From a virus, in IMG/VR virus record IMGVR_UViG_3300019889_000033, positions 1 to 26,961 of that record: 26,961 nt of DNA; one strand, written 5' to 3'. The notes beneath the pieces are model-generated. The model did no database searches. It saw only the letters and a program-made list of their open reading frames with translations, and was not told the DNA's origin. The first letter of the stretch is position 1. Each line of letters opens with the position of its first letter. Below, in pieces: positions 5,940 to 12,538 of the stretch. The position numbers were made by a program, and so were the translations under genes.

Positions 5940-6908
5940 ATGGAAACGGCAATGGCTGACGAAGTGCCAGGCGTGAAGTCACGTGAACCGGAAGACACTG
6001 GCCGCGTGACGCGACGGATGCTCGCCGAAGGCCAGATCGAACGGGTGATGACCGAGCGCACCACCATGGTCCCGATCTCCGACTTTGGTTTGAAATTCGA
6101 GAACGCTTTCCAGATGGGCGAGGCGGCGAAATTGATGGCGACCGCCGGTCCGATGCTGCCTGAATGGCTGCAAGGCAATGTCGGCGGCTGCTGGGGCATC
6201 ATCTTGCGGGCAACCGAGCTTGGCATCTCGCCGCTGACGTTGGCGAACTGGAGTTATTTGGTCGAAAACAAAGGCGTTAAGCGGGTCGCCTATGAATCGC
6301 AATTCTATCACGCCATCATCGAGGCCCGCGCGCCGCTGAAGGAGCGGCTGCAATACGAGATCATCGGCGAAGGCGACGATCGCAAGTGCCGGGTATGGGG
6401 CACCTTCAAGGGCGAGACCATCGTGCGCGAGCTGACCAGCGCGACGCTGGGCGAGCTGCGGCCCGGCAAAAACCAGTATGGCCAGACCAAAGGGTCGCCG
6501 TTGTGGGACCGCAAGCCCAACGTGCAGATGTTCTATGACACCTCGCGCGACTGGGCGCGGATGTTCTGCCCCGACATCCTGGGCGGCGTTTACGCGCGCG
6601 ACGAAATGGAAGAGGCAGAGGAGCGCCGCATCGGTCCCGATCACGCCAAGGACGTTTCGCCGAAATTGCGCGAGCGCCTGCGCGGCCCGGTGGGTGAAGG
6701 CTTCGAGCATACCAAGTCATCGATCGAAGCGTCGATCGCAGCCGCGACGACGGTCGATCACAAGAGGTCCGGCAGGAGTTCCGCTGCTGCCGGTCAATCG
6801 GCGGATGTTGTGATGCCATCCGCCGAGGCCGCGTCGTCGTCGCTACAGCCCCCAGCTCATGACGACGGCGCGGCTATTTCTGATCAACCAACGGGAGCCG
6901 ACGTATGA
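5940..6908 (+). CDS. recT: RecT-family single-strand annealing protein
   Basis: A 322-residue protein from ATG 5940, preferred over the in-frame ATG at 5910 because GAGGGG lies eight bases upstream. The core matches the RecT layout: FENAFQMGEAAKLMATAGPM, then LPEWLQGNVGGCWGIILRATELGISPL, a YLVENKGVKRVAYESQF strand pair, and the C-terminal WDRKPNVQMFYDTSRDWAR. RecT proteins coat the 3' single strands made by a partner exonuclease and anneal them to complementary DNA, here with the nuclease at 3279. The last roughly 80 residues are Ala/Ser rich and probably disordered. Symbol given by family. Confidence 0.85.
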   Translation: METAMADEVPGVKSREPEDTGRVTRRMLAEGQIERVMTERTTMVPISDFGLKFENAFQMGEAAKLMATAGPMLPEWLQGNVGGCWGIILRATELGISPLTLANWSYLVENKGVKRVAYESQFYHAIIEARAPLKERLQYEIIGEGDDRKCRVWGTFKGETIVRELTSATLGELRPGKNQYGQTKGSPLWDRKPNVQMFYDTSRDWARMFCPDILGGVYARDEMEEAEERRIGPDHAKDVSPKLRERLRGPVGEGFEHTKSSIEASIAAATTVDHKRSGRSSAAAGQSADVVMPSAEAASSSLQPPAHDDGAAISDQPTGADV

Positions 6909-7249
6909 ACCTCGCCAATGAAATCTCGTCGCTGGAAAGCGAACTGCAATCGCTGCGTTCGGAGAACGAAGTGCTGAAGCACAACAAGGCGATCATCGAA
7001 TTTGAAAATGAGAGCCTGCGGCGCGCGCTGGCCAAGACCCAGCAGGATCGCGACAACTTCATGCGGCGCGCCGAGGCGATCAAAAGCCTGCTGGATCAGA
7101 CCGGGGCCAGTCTGGTGAGCGGGATCAACAAGTATCACGAGAGCGAGCGGGAATTGCAGGAGCGGCGACTTGCTGAAGCCGATAACGATGACATGCCGAT
7201 GTTCCTGACCAACGGCACCCGCACCGACGACACGGCGAAGGTGAATTGA
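6905..7249 (+). CDS. Small coiled-coil protein
   Basis: A 114-residue protein with a long heptad-patterned helix from the N-terminus to about residue 60 (LANEISSLESELQSLRSENE and onward), followed by a second helix and an acidic tail. Its ATG overlaps the RecT-like stop (ATGA), so the two are probably translated together. A coiled coil suggests an oligomerising accessory, perhaps of the annealing protein. No family recognised. Confidence 0.65.
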   Translation: MNLANEISSLESELQSLRSENEVLKHNKAIIEFENESLRRALAKTQQDRDNFMRRAEAIKSLLDQTGASLVSGINKYHESERELQERRLAEADNDDMPMFLTNGTRTDDTAKVN

Positions 7250-7253
7250 TCCA

Positions 7254-7838
7254 ATGACCGAGCAGGCCCAGGCATATCCGCTGCACTGGCCGCCCGGCTT
7301 TCCGCGAACCAAATACGCGGAGGCCGGTCGCTTCAAGGTGTCGCATGATGCTGCGCTTGCGAATGTCGTCCGCTCGCTAAACCTGTTCGCCAAGGACAGC
7401 GGCAAGGTGATTGCCGACGCGATCATGTCCTCGAACATGAGCCTGCTTGAACGGGTTCCGGCCGACGCGGGCGTGGCGGTCTGGTTTCGCTGGGACGGCT
7501 TGCAACTGTGCATTCCCTGCGACCGCTATTCGTCCACGGCAGCGAACCTGCAAGCCGTGCATCACATCGTCGAGGCGCGGCGCACCGAGCTGCGCCACGG
7601 CAGCCTGCATCTGGTGCGGGCGAGCTTCGCGGGCTTCAAGGCGCTGCCCGCGCCGAAGGGCAAGCACTGGCGCGACGTGCTGCGGCTGACCCATGTCGGG
7701 AAGCCCGACGCCGGGGCGATCGAGAAGGCGTATCGCGAGCTTGCCGCCAAGCGGCACCCGGACAGCGGCGGCTCGCAGGAAGCGATGGCCGAACTGAATG
7801 CAGCGCGTGACACGGCAAAGGCGGAGATGTGCCCATGA
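7254..7838 (+). CDS. Protein with a C-terminal J-domain (DnaJ-like)
   Basis: A 194-residue protein. The last 60 residues form a J-domain-like unit: an AIEKAYRELAAKRHPDSGG segment with the HPD signature at about 168-170, followed by a final MAELNAARD helix. J-domains stimulate the ATPase of Hsp70 (DnaK), and phages can use this to remodel replication complexes. The N-terminal 130 residues are of unknown fold, with a FRWDGLQLCIPCDRY stretch. The J-domain being C-terminal, behind a non-chaperone domain, suggests that the N-terminal part supplies target specificity. It lies in the replication/recombination operon. Confidence 0.75.
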   Translation: MTEQAQAYPLHWPPGFPRTKYAEAGRFKVSHDAALANVVRSLNLFAKDSGKVIADAIMSSNMSLLERVPADAGVAVWFRWDGLQLCIPCDRYSSTAANLQAVHHIVEARRTELRHGSLHLVRASFAGFKALPAPKGKHWRDVLRLTHVGKPDAGAIEKAYRELAAKRHPDSGGSQEAMAELNAARDTAKAEMCP

Positions 7839-8062
7839 ATGATCACCCTTTCGATGAAGTGGCCCGCGAGGCCGAGGCCTGGGCGAAAGCGGGTCACACC
7901 ATCTTTCAGAAATTCACCTGCGGTCGCTGCGGATCGCGCCAGACCATGGGCCAGCCGAACAAGTTTTTCACGTTCGGGCAATGCCAGGAGTGCGGGGCCG
8001 AAACCGACCTCAAGGCGCGCGGCTGCAACTACATGCTGATGGTCGACGCGACGGTGCACTAA
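7835..8062 (+). CDS. Zinc-ribbon small protein
   Basis: A 75-residue protein from ATG 7835, overlapping the J-domain gene stop. A CGRC knuckle and a CQEC knuckle 23 residues apart, with FTFGQ between, fit a zinc ribbon. Zinc ribbons of this size bind nucleic acid or mediate protein contacts; no finer assignment is possible. Confidence 0.65.
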   Translation: MNDHPFDEVAREAEAWAKAGHTIFQKFTCGRCGSRQTMGQPNKFFTFGQCQECGAETDLKARGCNYMLMVDATVH

Positions 8063-8077
8063 CGGGAGGGCGTGTCC

Positions 8078-8197
8078 ATGGATTTTGTCGGCGGATTGAT
8101 TACTGGCCTCGTCATCGGCTGCACCGTCGGTGCAATGGGCGTCGCGGCGGTCGCCGCTGGCAAGATCGAGGACATCAGGCGCGGGCGAGATGCATGA
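8078..8197 (+). CDS. 39-residue single-span membrane protein
   Basis: ATG 8078 with GGGAGGG seven bases upstream encodes a 39-residue peptide. Residues 3-27 are a glycine-rich hydrophobic helix (VGGLITGLVIGCTVGAMG) followed by a basic tail. The small-xxx-small spacing favours helix packing in the membrane. It overlaps the HNH gene start as ATGA. Function unknown. Confidence 0.6.
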   Translation: MDFVGGLITGLVIGCTVGAMGVAAVAAGKIEDIRRGRDA

Positions 8198-8568
8198 GCC
8201 GCACGGTCAATGAGTGGATTGGCAAGAGCGATGACGACCCGGTGCCGCCACGGGTTCGGCTCCGGGTGTTCCTGAAGTTCGACGGCGTCTGCTGCGAGTG
8301 CGGCGTCAAGATCAGGGGCCGCCGCTGGGTCTGCGATCACCGCAAGGCGATCATCAACGGCGGTCAGAACCGCGAGCGCAATCTCGGGCCGATCCATGAG
8401 GCTTGCGACAAGAAGGTGAAGACGCCGCGCGACGTCGCCGAGAAGAAAATCAACAACCGGGTGCAGATGAAGCATCTCGGGATCAGGAAACGAAAGGGCC
8501 GCCCGATGCCTGGATCACGCGACAGCGGCATCAGGATGAAGATCGGCGGCGGATGGGAGCGGCGATGA
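8194..8568 (+). CDS. HNH endonuclease
   Basis: A 124-residue protein. FDGVCCECGVKI supplies a zinc-binding Cys pair, VCDHRKAIINGGQN the catalytic D-H and the Asn-containing loop, and NLGPIHEACDKK the final His/Cys, together the HNH/beta-beta-alpha metal core. The basic C-terminus (RKRKGRPMPGSR) probably contacts DNA. In phages such enzymes can nick or cut at packaging or replication sites, or be free-standing homing nucleases; no structural genes are near, so packaging is not supported here. Start chosen for the ATGA overlap with the preceding small gene. Confidence 0.8.
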   Translation: MSRTVNEWIGKSDDDPVPPRVRLRVFLKFDGVCCECGVKIRGRRWVCDHRKAIINGGQNRERNLGPIHEACDKKVKTPRDVAEKKINNRVQMKHLGIRKRKGRPMPGSRDSGIRMKIGGGWERR

Positions 8569-8744
8569 CGGGCAAGCAGATATTTGTGCGGACGACGCTG
8601 ACCCTTGCGCTGCCGCTGATCCTGATCTTCGCGTTTGTCGGGACGCTGCTCCATGAAATGCGGTCGGCGTTCTGGTTCGCTTGGCAGGAGGTCTGGTTAA
8701 ACGTCGAAGCCTATCGCTATCACATGCGGCGGGACGACTACTGA
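8565..8744 (+). CDS. Small single-span membrane protein
   Basis: A 59-residue protein from ATG 8565, overlapping the HNH stop. Residues about 10-30 (TLTLALPLILIFAFVGTLL) form one transmembrane helix; the rest is an aromatic, basic tail ending YHMRRDDY. Function unknown. Confidence 0.6.
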   Translation: MTGKQIFVRTTLTLALPLILIFAFVGTLLHEMRSAFWFAWQEVWLNVEAYRYHMRRDDY

Positions 8745-8911
8745 TGGCGAAGGCGATGCAACAGCGACCGTCCAAGCGCGAGCGGCTGCACGAAATTCTC
8801 GGGCTGTTCGGCGACGGCCTGATCACGGCCGAGCAGTTCGCCGAGATGATGCACGATCACAAGCTGACCGCCGACGACATCGATCTGTATTGCAGGGGCG
8901 AACTACAATGA
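8744..8911 (+). CDS. Small uncharacterised helical protein
   Basis: A 55-residue protein, ATG 8744 overlapping the previous stop (TGATG). It reads HEILGLFGDGLITAEQFAEM with a DIDLYCRG end, resembling a short EF-hand-like or helical pair, but calcium-loop residues are incomplete. No family recognised. Confidence 0.55.
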   Translation: MAKAMQQRPSKRERLHEILGLFGDGLITAEQFAEMMHDHKLTADDIDLYCRGELQ

Positions 8912-9129
8912 TCGACAAGCCGACATCTCGCGAGATCGAGAACCTGATTTACCGGACCCAATCGACCCGCGACAAGTGGCGCGACGATCCCGGCTATCCA
9001 CGGGGCGTCGCGCGCTGCCTCGACATCGAGCTGCACGCACTGCGGCTGCTGCTGTTGGTGACGCTGATCGTCGAGGAGGAAGCCGACATCGCCGCAACCC
9101 ATGGCATGGGAGGGATTACCGATGGATGA
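8908..9129 (+). CDS. Small uncharacterised helical protein
   Basis: A 73-residue protein from ATG 8908 (ATGA overlap). A REIENLIYRTQSTRDKWRDD helix is followed by a Leu-rich helix ALRLLLLVTLIVEEEADI that looks amphipathic rather than membrane-spanning. Unknown function. Confidence 0.55.
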   Translation: MIDKPTSREIENLIYRTQSTRDKWRDDPGYPRGVARCLDIELHALRLLLLVTLIVEEEADIAATHGMGGITDG

Positions 9130-9421
9130 GCCAACACTGACGCCGCGCGCATTGTTGCATGCGGTGATTGCCGAAGTGGCGCGCGAGCGCGGCGTTGATC
9201 CAGAGCTGATCAAAGCGCGCTGCAATATCCCAAGAATCGTTCGTGCGCGCGCCCTGGTCGCCAAGCGGCTGATGGCTCGCATCGCCTATGCGCGGTTCGA
9301 TGAACCTGAACAACGGGTTGCCGACATGATGCATGTCAGCCTTGGGACCGTGCAGATTTATCTTGGCAGGCGCGCGCGGTCCGACAGCAAGGTTACCCAT
9401 CACAAGGAGGACGCGAGGTGA
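9122..9421 (+). CDS. DnaA domain IV-like helix-turn-helix protein
   Basis: A 99-residue protein from ATG 9122. The helix order LLHAVIAEVARERGVDPELI, then a VRARALVAKRLMARIAY helix and a VADMMHVSLGTVQIYLGRR end, follows the C-terminal DNA-binding domain of DnaA, in which the last helix-turn-helix recognises DnaA boxes. There is no AAA+ ATPase domain, so it cannot replace DnaA. It could bind host or phage DnaA-type sites as an accessory or competitor. The DnaA signature motif itself is diverged, so this is a resemblance call. Confidence 0.55.
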   Translation: MDEPTLTPRALLHAVIAEVARERGVDPELIKARCNIPRIVRARALVAKRLMARIAYARFDEPEQRVADMMHVSLGTVQIYLGRRARSDSKVTHHKEDAR

Positions 9422-9615
9422 GCAAGCCGCCGGGACCAAAGGAAGCGGCGTTGCGGGCGCAGCGTGAGGCGCGGGTTGCCGCCAACAAGCGGCTGATCGA
9501 CACCGAGCTGATTTCCGCCAAGCCGAAGCGATCGGCGGCGACGCAGAAAAGGATCAAGGACGACATCGAGGCCGCCGCAAAACGCAAACCAAAGAAAGGG
9601 AGGCAAACGCCATGA
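9418..9615 (+). CDS. Small Lys/Arg-rich protein
   Basis: A 65-residue, very basic protein (about a third Lys/Arg), GTG start at 9418 overlapping the previous TGA, with AAGGAGG upstream. Long helical repeats of Ala/Lys/Arg suggest nucleic-acid binding or partial disorder. No family recognised. Confidence 0.55.
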   Translation: MSKPPGPKEAALRAQREARVAANKRLIDTELISAKPKRSAATQKRIKDDIEAAAKRKPKKGRQTP

Positions 9616-9794
9616 GAATTCCGAAAGGCACCGACATCCGCGTCGACACCAGCACTTCGCCGGTCGAGGTGCACATCGTCGGCAACATCACCACCAAGGC
9701 GCAGGCCAACGAACTGATCGCCGCGATCCGGCAGTGCGCCGCGCTGCTGGAGGGCGAGCGGCGCGTGCGCAAGCCGAAGGTCGAGGCAGCATGA
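9612..9794 (+). CDS. Small uncharacterised protein
   Basis: A 60-residue protein with ATGA overlaps at both ends. A short beta segment (VEVHIVGNITT) precedes a helix (AQANELIAAIRQCAALLE) and a basic tail. The layout resembles that of the later 46-residue product at 19345, but I see no clear homology. Unknown function. Confidence 0.55.
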   Translation: MRIPKGTDIRVDTSTSPVEVHIVGNITTKAQANELIAAIRQCAALLEGERRVRKPKVEAA

Positions 9795-10012
9795 CCGAGA
9801 TCGTCAAGGTGCAGTTGCCGCTGTCGACCAACGATCCCGATCAGCGCGACTTCGCGCTGGTCTATGCCGAGGGCCGCAGGTGCATGGTGCAGCAGCGGAT
9901 CGATCCCGGCACACGCGCGGCGATGGGCGGCGATGTCAAGGCGTTCTTCGAGGCCGACTACAAGCGCGGCGCGTGGAAGATCGGCAGCCGCGTCGGGGAC
10001 CGGCGGTGGTGA
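9791..10012 (+). CDS. Small uncharacterised protein
   Basis: A 73-residue protein from ATG 9791. It reads VQLPLSTNDPDQRDFALVYA, a basic middle, then KAFFEADYKRGAWKIGSRV, an alpha/beta pattern seen in many phage filler genes. It is the last gene before the hairpin at 10053, so it probably closes a transcription unit. Confidence 0.55.
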   Translation: MTEIVKVQLPLSTNDPDQRDFALVYAEGRRCMVQQRIDPGTRAAMGGDVKAFFEADYKRGAWKIGSRVGDRRW

Positions 10013-10052
10013 GGGTTTTTCCAATCCGGGTTCGTTATGCCCCGGACACCTT

Positions 10053-10081
10053 GCGCGGGAGGGCGCGAATGCCTCCCGCGC
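10053..10081. terminator. Strong hairpin, possible terminator
   Basis: GCGCGGGAGG (10053-10062) pairs perfectly with CCTCCCGCGC (10072-10081) around a nine-base loop. It is followed by CCTTTCC rather than a T-run, so it may attenuate transcription or stabilise RNA instead of terminating efficiently. Confidence 0.5.
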
Positions 10082-10119
10082 CCTTTCCAGAATGAGAAAT
10101 CTCAAGGGAGACTAACAGC

Positions 10120-10461
10120 ATGAAAATGCGCGATCTGGGTCTGAGTTACGAGGAGGCGGGGCACGGCGTTCAGTCGGCGATCCGCTTTGAGATGAGCCAA
10201 CAGGGTTTTGCCGACGACGAGCATCCCGGCTCACGCGGGGGGCAGGACAAGATCGTCCATATGCTGAAGCACCTTCGCGTCGGTATCGACATGCGCGCCG
10301 CCGATCACTCGGGGCTGGCGGCGCTGCTGGTCGCCAAGGGCCTGATCACCGAAGCCGAGTACATCGAGCAGATGCGGCTCGCTGCCAACGAGGAATTGGC
10401 GCGCTATGAGGAGCACTGCCGCGAGGCATACGGCTTGCCGAAGGGGACGGACTTTCGGTGA
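10120..10461 (+). CDS. Uncharacterised phage protein
   Basis: A 113-residue protein with AAGGGAG ten bases before its ATG. A GLSYEEAGHGVQSAIRFEM helix and an LRVGIDMRAADHSGLAALL middle are followed by LVAKGLITEAEYIEQMRLA. The acidic helical C-terminus suggests a protein partner. This kind of gene is common in alphaproteobacterial phages, but I cannot name a function. Confidence 0.65.
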   Translation: MKMRDLGLSYEEAGHGVQSAIRFEMSQQGFADDEHPGSRGGQDKIVHMLKHLRVGIDMRAADHSGLAALLVAKGLITEAEYIEQMRLAANEELARYEEHCREAYGLPKGTDFR

Positions 10462-10492
10462 GGAGGGGAATTGTAATGTCGAGGTCGCATCC

Positions 10493-10711
10493 ATGACCGA
10501 TGCCCTGGTCCAGGCGGTGCCGATCGGCGAGGACAATGCCGCGAGCGCGAAAGCGATCTGGCATGCGCTGGATTGCTGGGCGCTTGAAACAATCTCCCAC
10601 CGGCTGAACCGGCTCGCCGAGGCGGGGACGATTCGGCGGCGCAAAATGTCATGGGGGAGCGGGGGGCGGTGGGTTTATTGGCGGGAGTTGCCCAGCGATG
10701 CGGCGGCTTAG
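10493..10711 (+). CDS. Small winged-helix-like regulator
   Basis: A 72-residue protein. ASAKAIWHALDCWALETISHRLNRLAEAG is a helix-turn-helix pair and the following TIRRRKMSWGSGGRWVYWR is a two-stranded wing, an ArsR/MarR-like miniature. ATG 10493 overlaps the stop of a six-codon ORF (10476-10496) that carries the strong AGGAGGGG, so translation may be coupled. It lies just before the integration module and may regulate it. Confidence 0.6.
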   Translation: MTDALVQAVPIGEDNAASAKAIWHALDCWALETISHRLNRLAEAGTIRRRKMSWGSGGRWVYWRELPSDAAA

Positions 10712-10796
10712 TGATCCGCAAATGCGCATGCGTTTTTGCGTGCTTTGCGCGACACCGTGGAGGCGAAAGCGCCCCTTGGCCCTTAGAACTGGGCCT

Positions 10797-10814
10797 AAAT
10801 GGTTGAAATGGTTG
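10797..10814 (+). repeat. Tandem 9-bp repeat AAATGGTTG x2
   Basis: Two adjacent copies of AAATGGTTG lie in the 167-base gap upstream of the excisionase-like gene. The core AAATGGT also occurs in the palindromes at 2.8-3.1 kb (AAATGGTC). A small inverted repeat GGCCC/GGGCC sits just upstream (10778-10795). Likely an operator, unproven. Confidence 0.4.
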
Positions 10815-10878
10815 CTATTTTCTAGCTTTTTTAGTGGTCGTCTGGGGCCGAGTTCCCGTGTAAATTGAGGTGCGTTCG

Positions 10879-11229
10879 ATGGGTCAAAATCTGAAGACCA
10901 CGCGGCAGACGGCGACAGAACTGGCGGTCAATCCAGAGCAGGTCCGGCGGCTGGTCAAGGACGGCGAATTGCACCCCATCAACGTCGGTCGAGGGTCGAA
11001 ACGCGAGAGCCTCCGGTTCGAAGATGACGACATCGCGGCATTCAAGGAACGACGAAAGCAGAGGACCGTCACGCCATGCCCAGCGTCTACAAACGCGGCC
11101 ACTCGAAATACTTCGGCACCGACATCTGGATCGACGGTGTTAAGTTTTCGCGCTCGACTAAGAAAACAAGCGAGCGAGAAGCAAACACCGCCGCCATCCA
11201 AATCGAAAAAGACCTCCGCGCCTCTATAG
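10879..11229 (+). CDS. Excisionase-like helix-turn-helix protein
   Basis: A 116-residue frame from ATG 10879 (GAGG eight bases upstream; GTG 10870 in frame is an alternative). The first 60 residues, TRQTATELAVNPEQVRRLVK followed by a wing-like DGELHPINVGRG and a DDIAAFKERR helix, match MerR/Xis-type winged helices that bind beside att sites and steer integrase toward excision. The last 51 codons overlap the integrase gene in another frame and look like unselected Thr/Ser/Pro sequence. Position directly before int supports the assignment. Confidence 0.7.
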   Translation: MGQNLKTTRQTATELAVNPEQVRRLVKDGELHPINVGRGSKRESLRFEDDDIAAFKERRKQRTVTPCPASTNAATRNTSAPTSGSTVLSFRARLRKQASEKQTPPPSKSKKTSAPL

Positions 11230-12326
11230 CGGCGGCAGGCGTCTCGCAAAACTCGCTGCGCCTCGATCACGTGGCCGAGCGCTACATGCGCGACGTCGGC
11301 GACCACCATGCGGGCGAGGGTGCCGCGATCACGCAAAGCAAGGTCGCGCTGGTCGTCAAATTTTTCGAGGATAGCTATGGGCCGGAAATCGACCTGCCCT
11401 CGATCGACCATGGCAAGGCGACCGCGCTGCTGAACTGGCGGCGCAAGCACAAGGTCGGCGAAGCCGCCGCGCTGCTCGACCCGACCGGCAAGCGCAAGGT
11501 CGGCAAGAAGGCCAAACCGATCACCGCGTTCACGATCAATGACACCACCGAGCAACTGAAAAAATTGTTCACCTATGCGAAGGCGAACAAGGCGGTTCTG
11601 CCGGACGCACCAGACTTCAAAAAGTTATGGCTGCCCGAGCCGAAGGTTCGTCCGAGGGTTCTGTCCCTTGGCGAGAGCGACCGGCTGGATGATGCCAGCG
11701 CGACGCTGCGGGCGGACTATGATCCGCTGATCCAGTTTGCGCGCACCACCGGCAAGCGCAAATCCGAATGCTACAAGCTGGAGCACGAGCACTGCAAATG
11801 GGATCGCGGCATCATCATCCTGAAAGGCAAGGGCGACAAGGAACTGATCATCAAGATCACGCCTGCGATCCGGGCGATCCTGTGGCCGCTGCGCTCCCAC
11901 CATCCTCAGTTCGTGTTCACCTATATCGCCCAGCGCACGCGCACCCAGAAGCGCAAGGATGGCACGGTCGAGAAGCTGGTTGCGGGCAAGCGCTACCCGA
12001 TCACCAAGGATGGGCTGCGGCGGCAATGGACCAACATCCGGGTCGAGGCGGGCATCCCGATCGCGGGCAAGGACCGCTTCCGGTTCCATGACATCAGGCA
12101 CGATTTCGCCTCCAACCTGCTGGCCTCGGTGGAGACCGCAGACGGCATCAAGATCGTGCAGGAGGCGCTGGGGCACGCCGATATCTCGACCACGATGAAT
12201 ACCTATGCCCACGTCAATGCCGCGCGGGTGGCTGCGGCGATCGAGGAGCAGGCTCAGGCGCGGATGCAAAGGCGGGCCGAAAACCACCGCAGTGACCGCC
12301 GCAGCCGCAGGCTGAAATCGGTTTAA
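11076..12326 (+). CDS. int: Tyrosine recombinase / phage integrase
   Basis: A 416-residue protein with all expected catalytic positions: R228 in TTGKRKSE, K near 250-252 in ILKGKGDKE, H338 and R341 in HDIRHDF, H367 in LGHADIS and the nucleophile Y377 in NTYAHV. The N-terminus (SVYKRG, DGVKFSRSTKKTSE) fits a small arm-site-binding domain, followed by a SAM-like core-binding domain at about 60-190. It recombines attP with a chromosomal attB; the tRNA fragment at 12368-12411 just downstream is the expected core. The C-terminal tail is Arg/Gln rich, and its gene segment carries one of the candidate arm sites. Confidence 0.95.
   Translation: MPSVYKRGHSKYFGTDIWIDGVKFSRSTKKTSEREANTAAIQIEKDLRASIAAAGVSQNSLRLDHVAERYMRDVGDHHAGEGAAITQSKVALVVKFFEDSYGPEIDLPSIDHGKATALLNWRRKHKVGEAAALLDPTGKRKVGKKAKPITAFTINDTTEQLKKLFTYAKANKAVLPDAPDFKKLWLPEPKVRPRVLSLGESDRLDDASATLRADYDPLIQFARTTGKRKSECYKLEHEHCKWDRGIIILKGKGDKELIIKITPAIRAILWPLRSHHPQFVFTYIAQRTRTQKRKDGTVEKLVAGKRYPITKDGLRRQWTNIRVEAGIPIAGKDRFRFHDIRHDFASNLLASVETADGIKIVQEALGHADISTTMNTYAHVNAARVAAAIEEQAQARMQRRAENHRSDRRSRRLKSV
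12277..12293 (+). repeat. Candidate integrase arm site, left arm
   Basis: CCGAAAACCACCGCAGT lies inside the last codons of int, about 75 bases left of the tRNA-derived core. It matches the repeats at 12489-12526 except for one extra A. Arm-type sites on both sides of a core are the known arrangement of lambda-like attP. Confidence 0.55.
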
Positions 12327-12367
12327 GCGCTGCGACACTAGGCTAACTCTTGACAAGCCCCCTTTAC

Positions 12368-12411
12368 TGGGAGACTAGGGGTCGGAGGTTCAAATCCTCT
12401 CGCTCCGACCA
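12368..12411 (+). other. attP: Attachment-site core: 3' part of a proline-type tRNA gene
   Basis: The 44 bases from TGGGAGACTAGGGG to the CCA end contain the anticodon 3' side, a T-arm GGAGG-TTCAAAT-CCTCT, the acceptor strand CGCTCCG, discriminator A and an encoded CCA. An acceptor ending in G72 with A73 implies a C1-G72 pair, a hallmark of tRNA-Pro. The sequence to the left is not tRNA, so no 5' half is present and this is not a functional tRNA. Integration into the chromosomal gene would restore a complete tRNA from this half. The exact core limits cannot be set without the host sequence. Confidence 0.8.
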
Positions 12412-12414
12412 AAT

Positions 12415-12440
12415 AAGCCCCTAGAAATAGGGGCTTTTTT
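12415..12440 (+). terminator. Rho-independent terminator after int and the tRNA fragment
   Basis: AAGCCCCTA pairs perfectly with TAGGGGCTT around GAAA, followed by a run of T (12435-12440). It begins four bases after the tRNA CCA end, so it would terminate int transcription in free phage and the restored tRNA after integration. Confidence 0.9.
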
Positions 12441-12488
12441 GCATTTCGGGGGCAGCGACCGAAGGGTACGAAAGTCGAACAAAACCTC

Positions 12489-12538
12489 CCGAAACCACCG
12501 CAGTTTAACCGAAACCACCGCAGTTTCCACCGCAGTGG
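12489..12538 (+). repeat. Candidate integrase arm sites, right arm (three copies)
   Basis: CCGAAACCACCGCAGTTT occurs at 12489-12506 and 12509-12526, 20 bases apart, and a third CCACCGCAGT at 12527-12536 directly follows, extended to a small palindrome with CCAC/GTGG ends. They lie about 80-130 bases right of the attachment core, and a related copy lies on the other side at 12277. Confidence 0.7.

Noticed and set aside
12368-12411. Complete tRNA-Pro gene
   Set aside because: No D-arm, anticodon 5' side or 5' acceptor strand precedes the fragment; the upstream sequence is the int 3' region.
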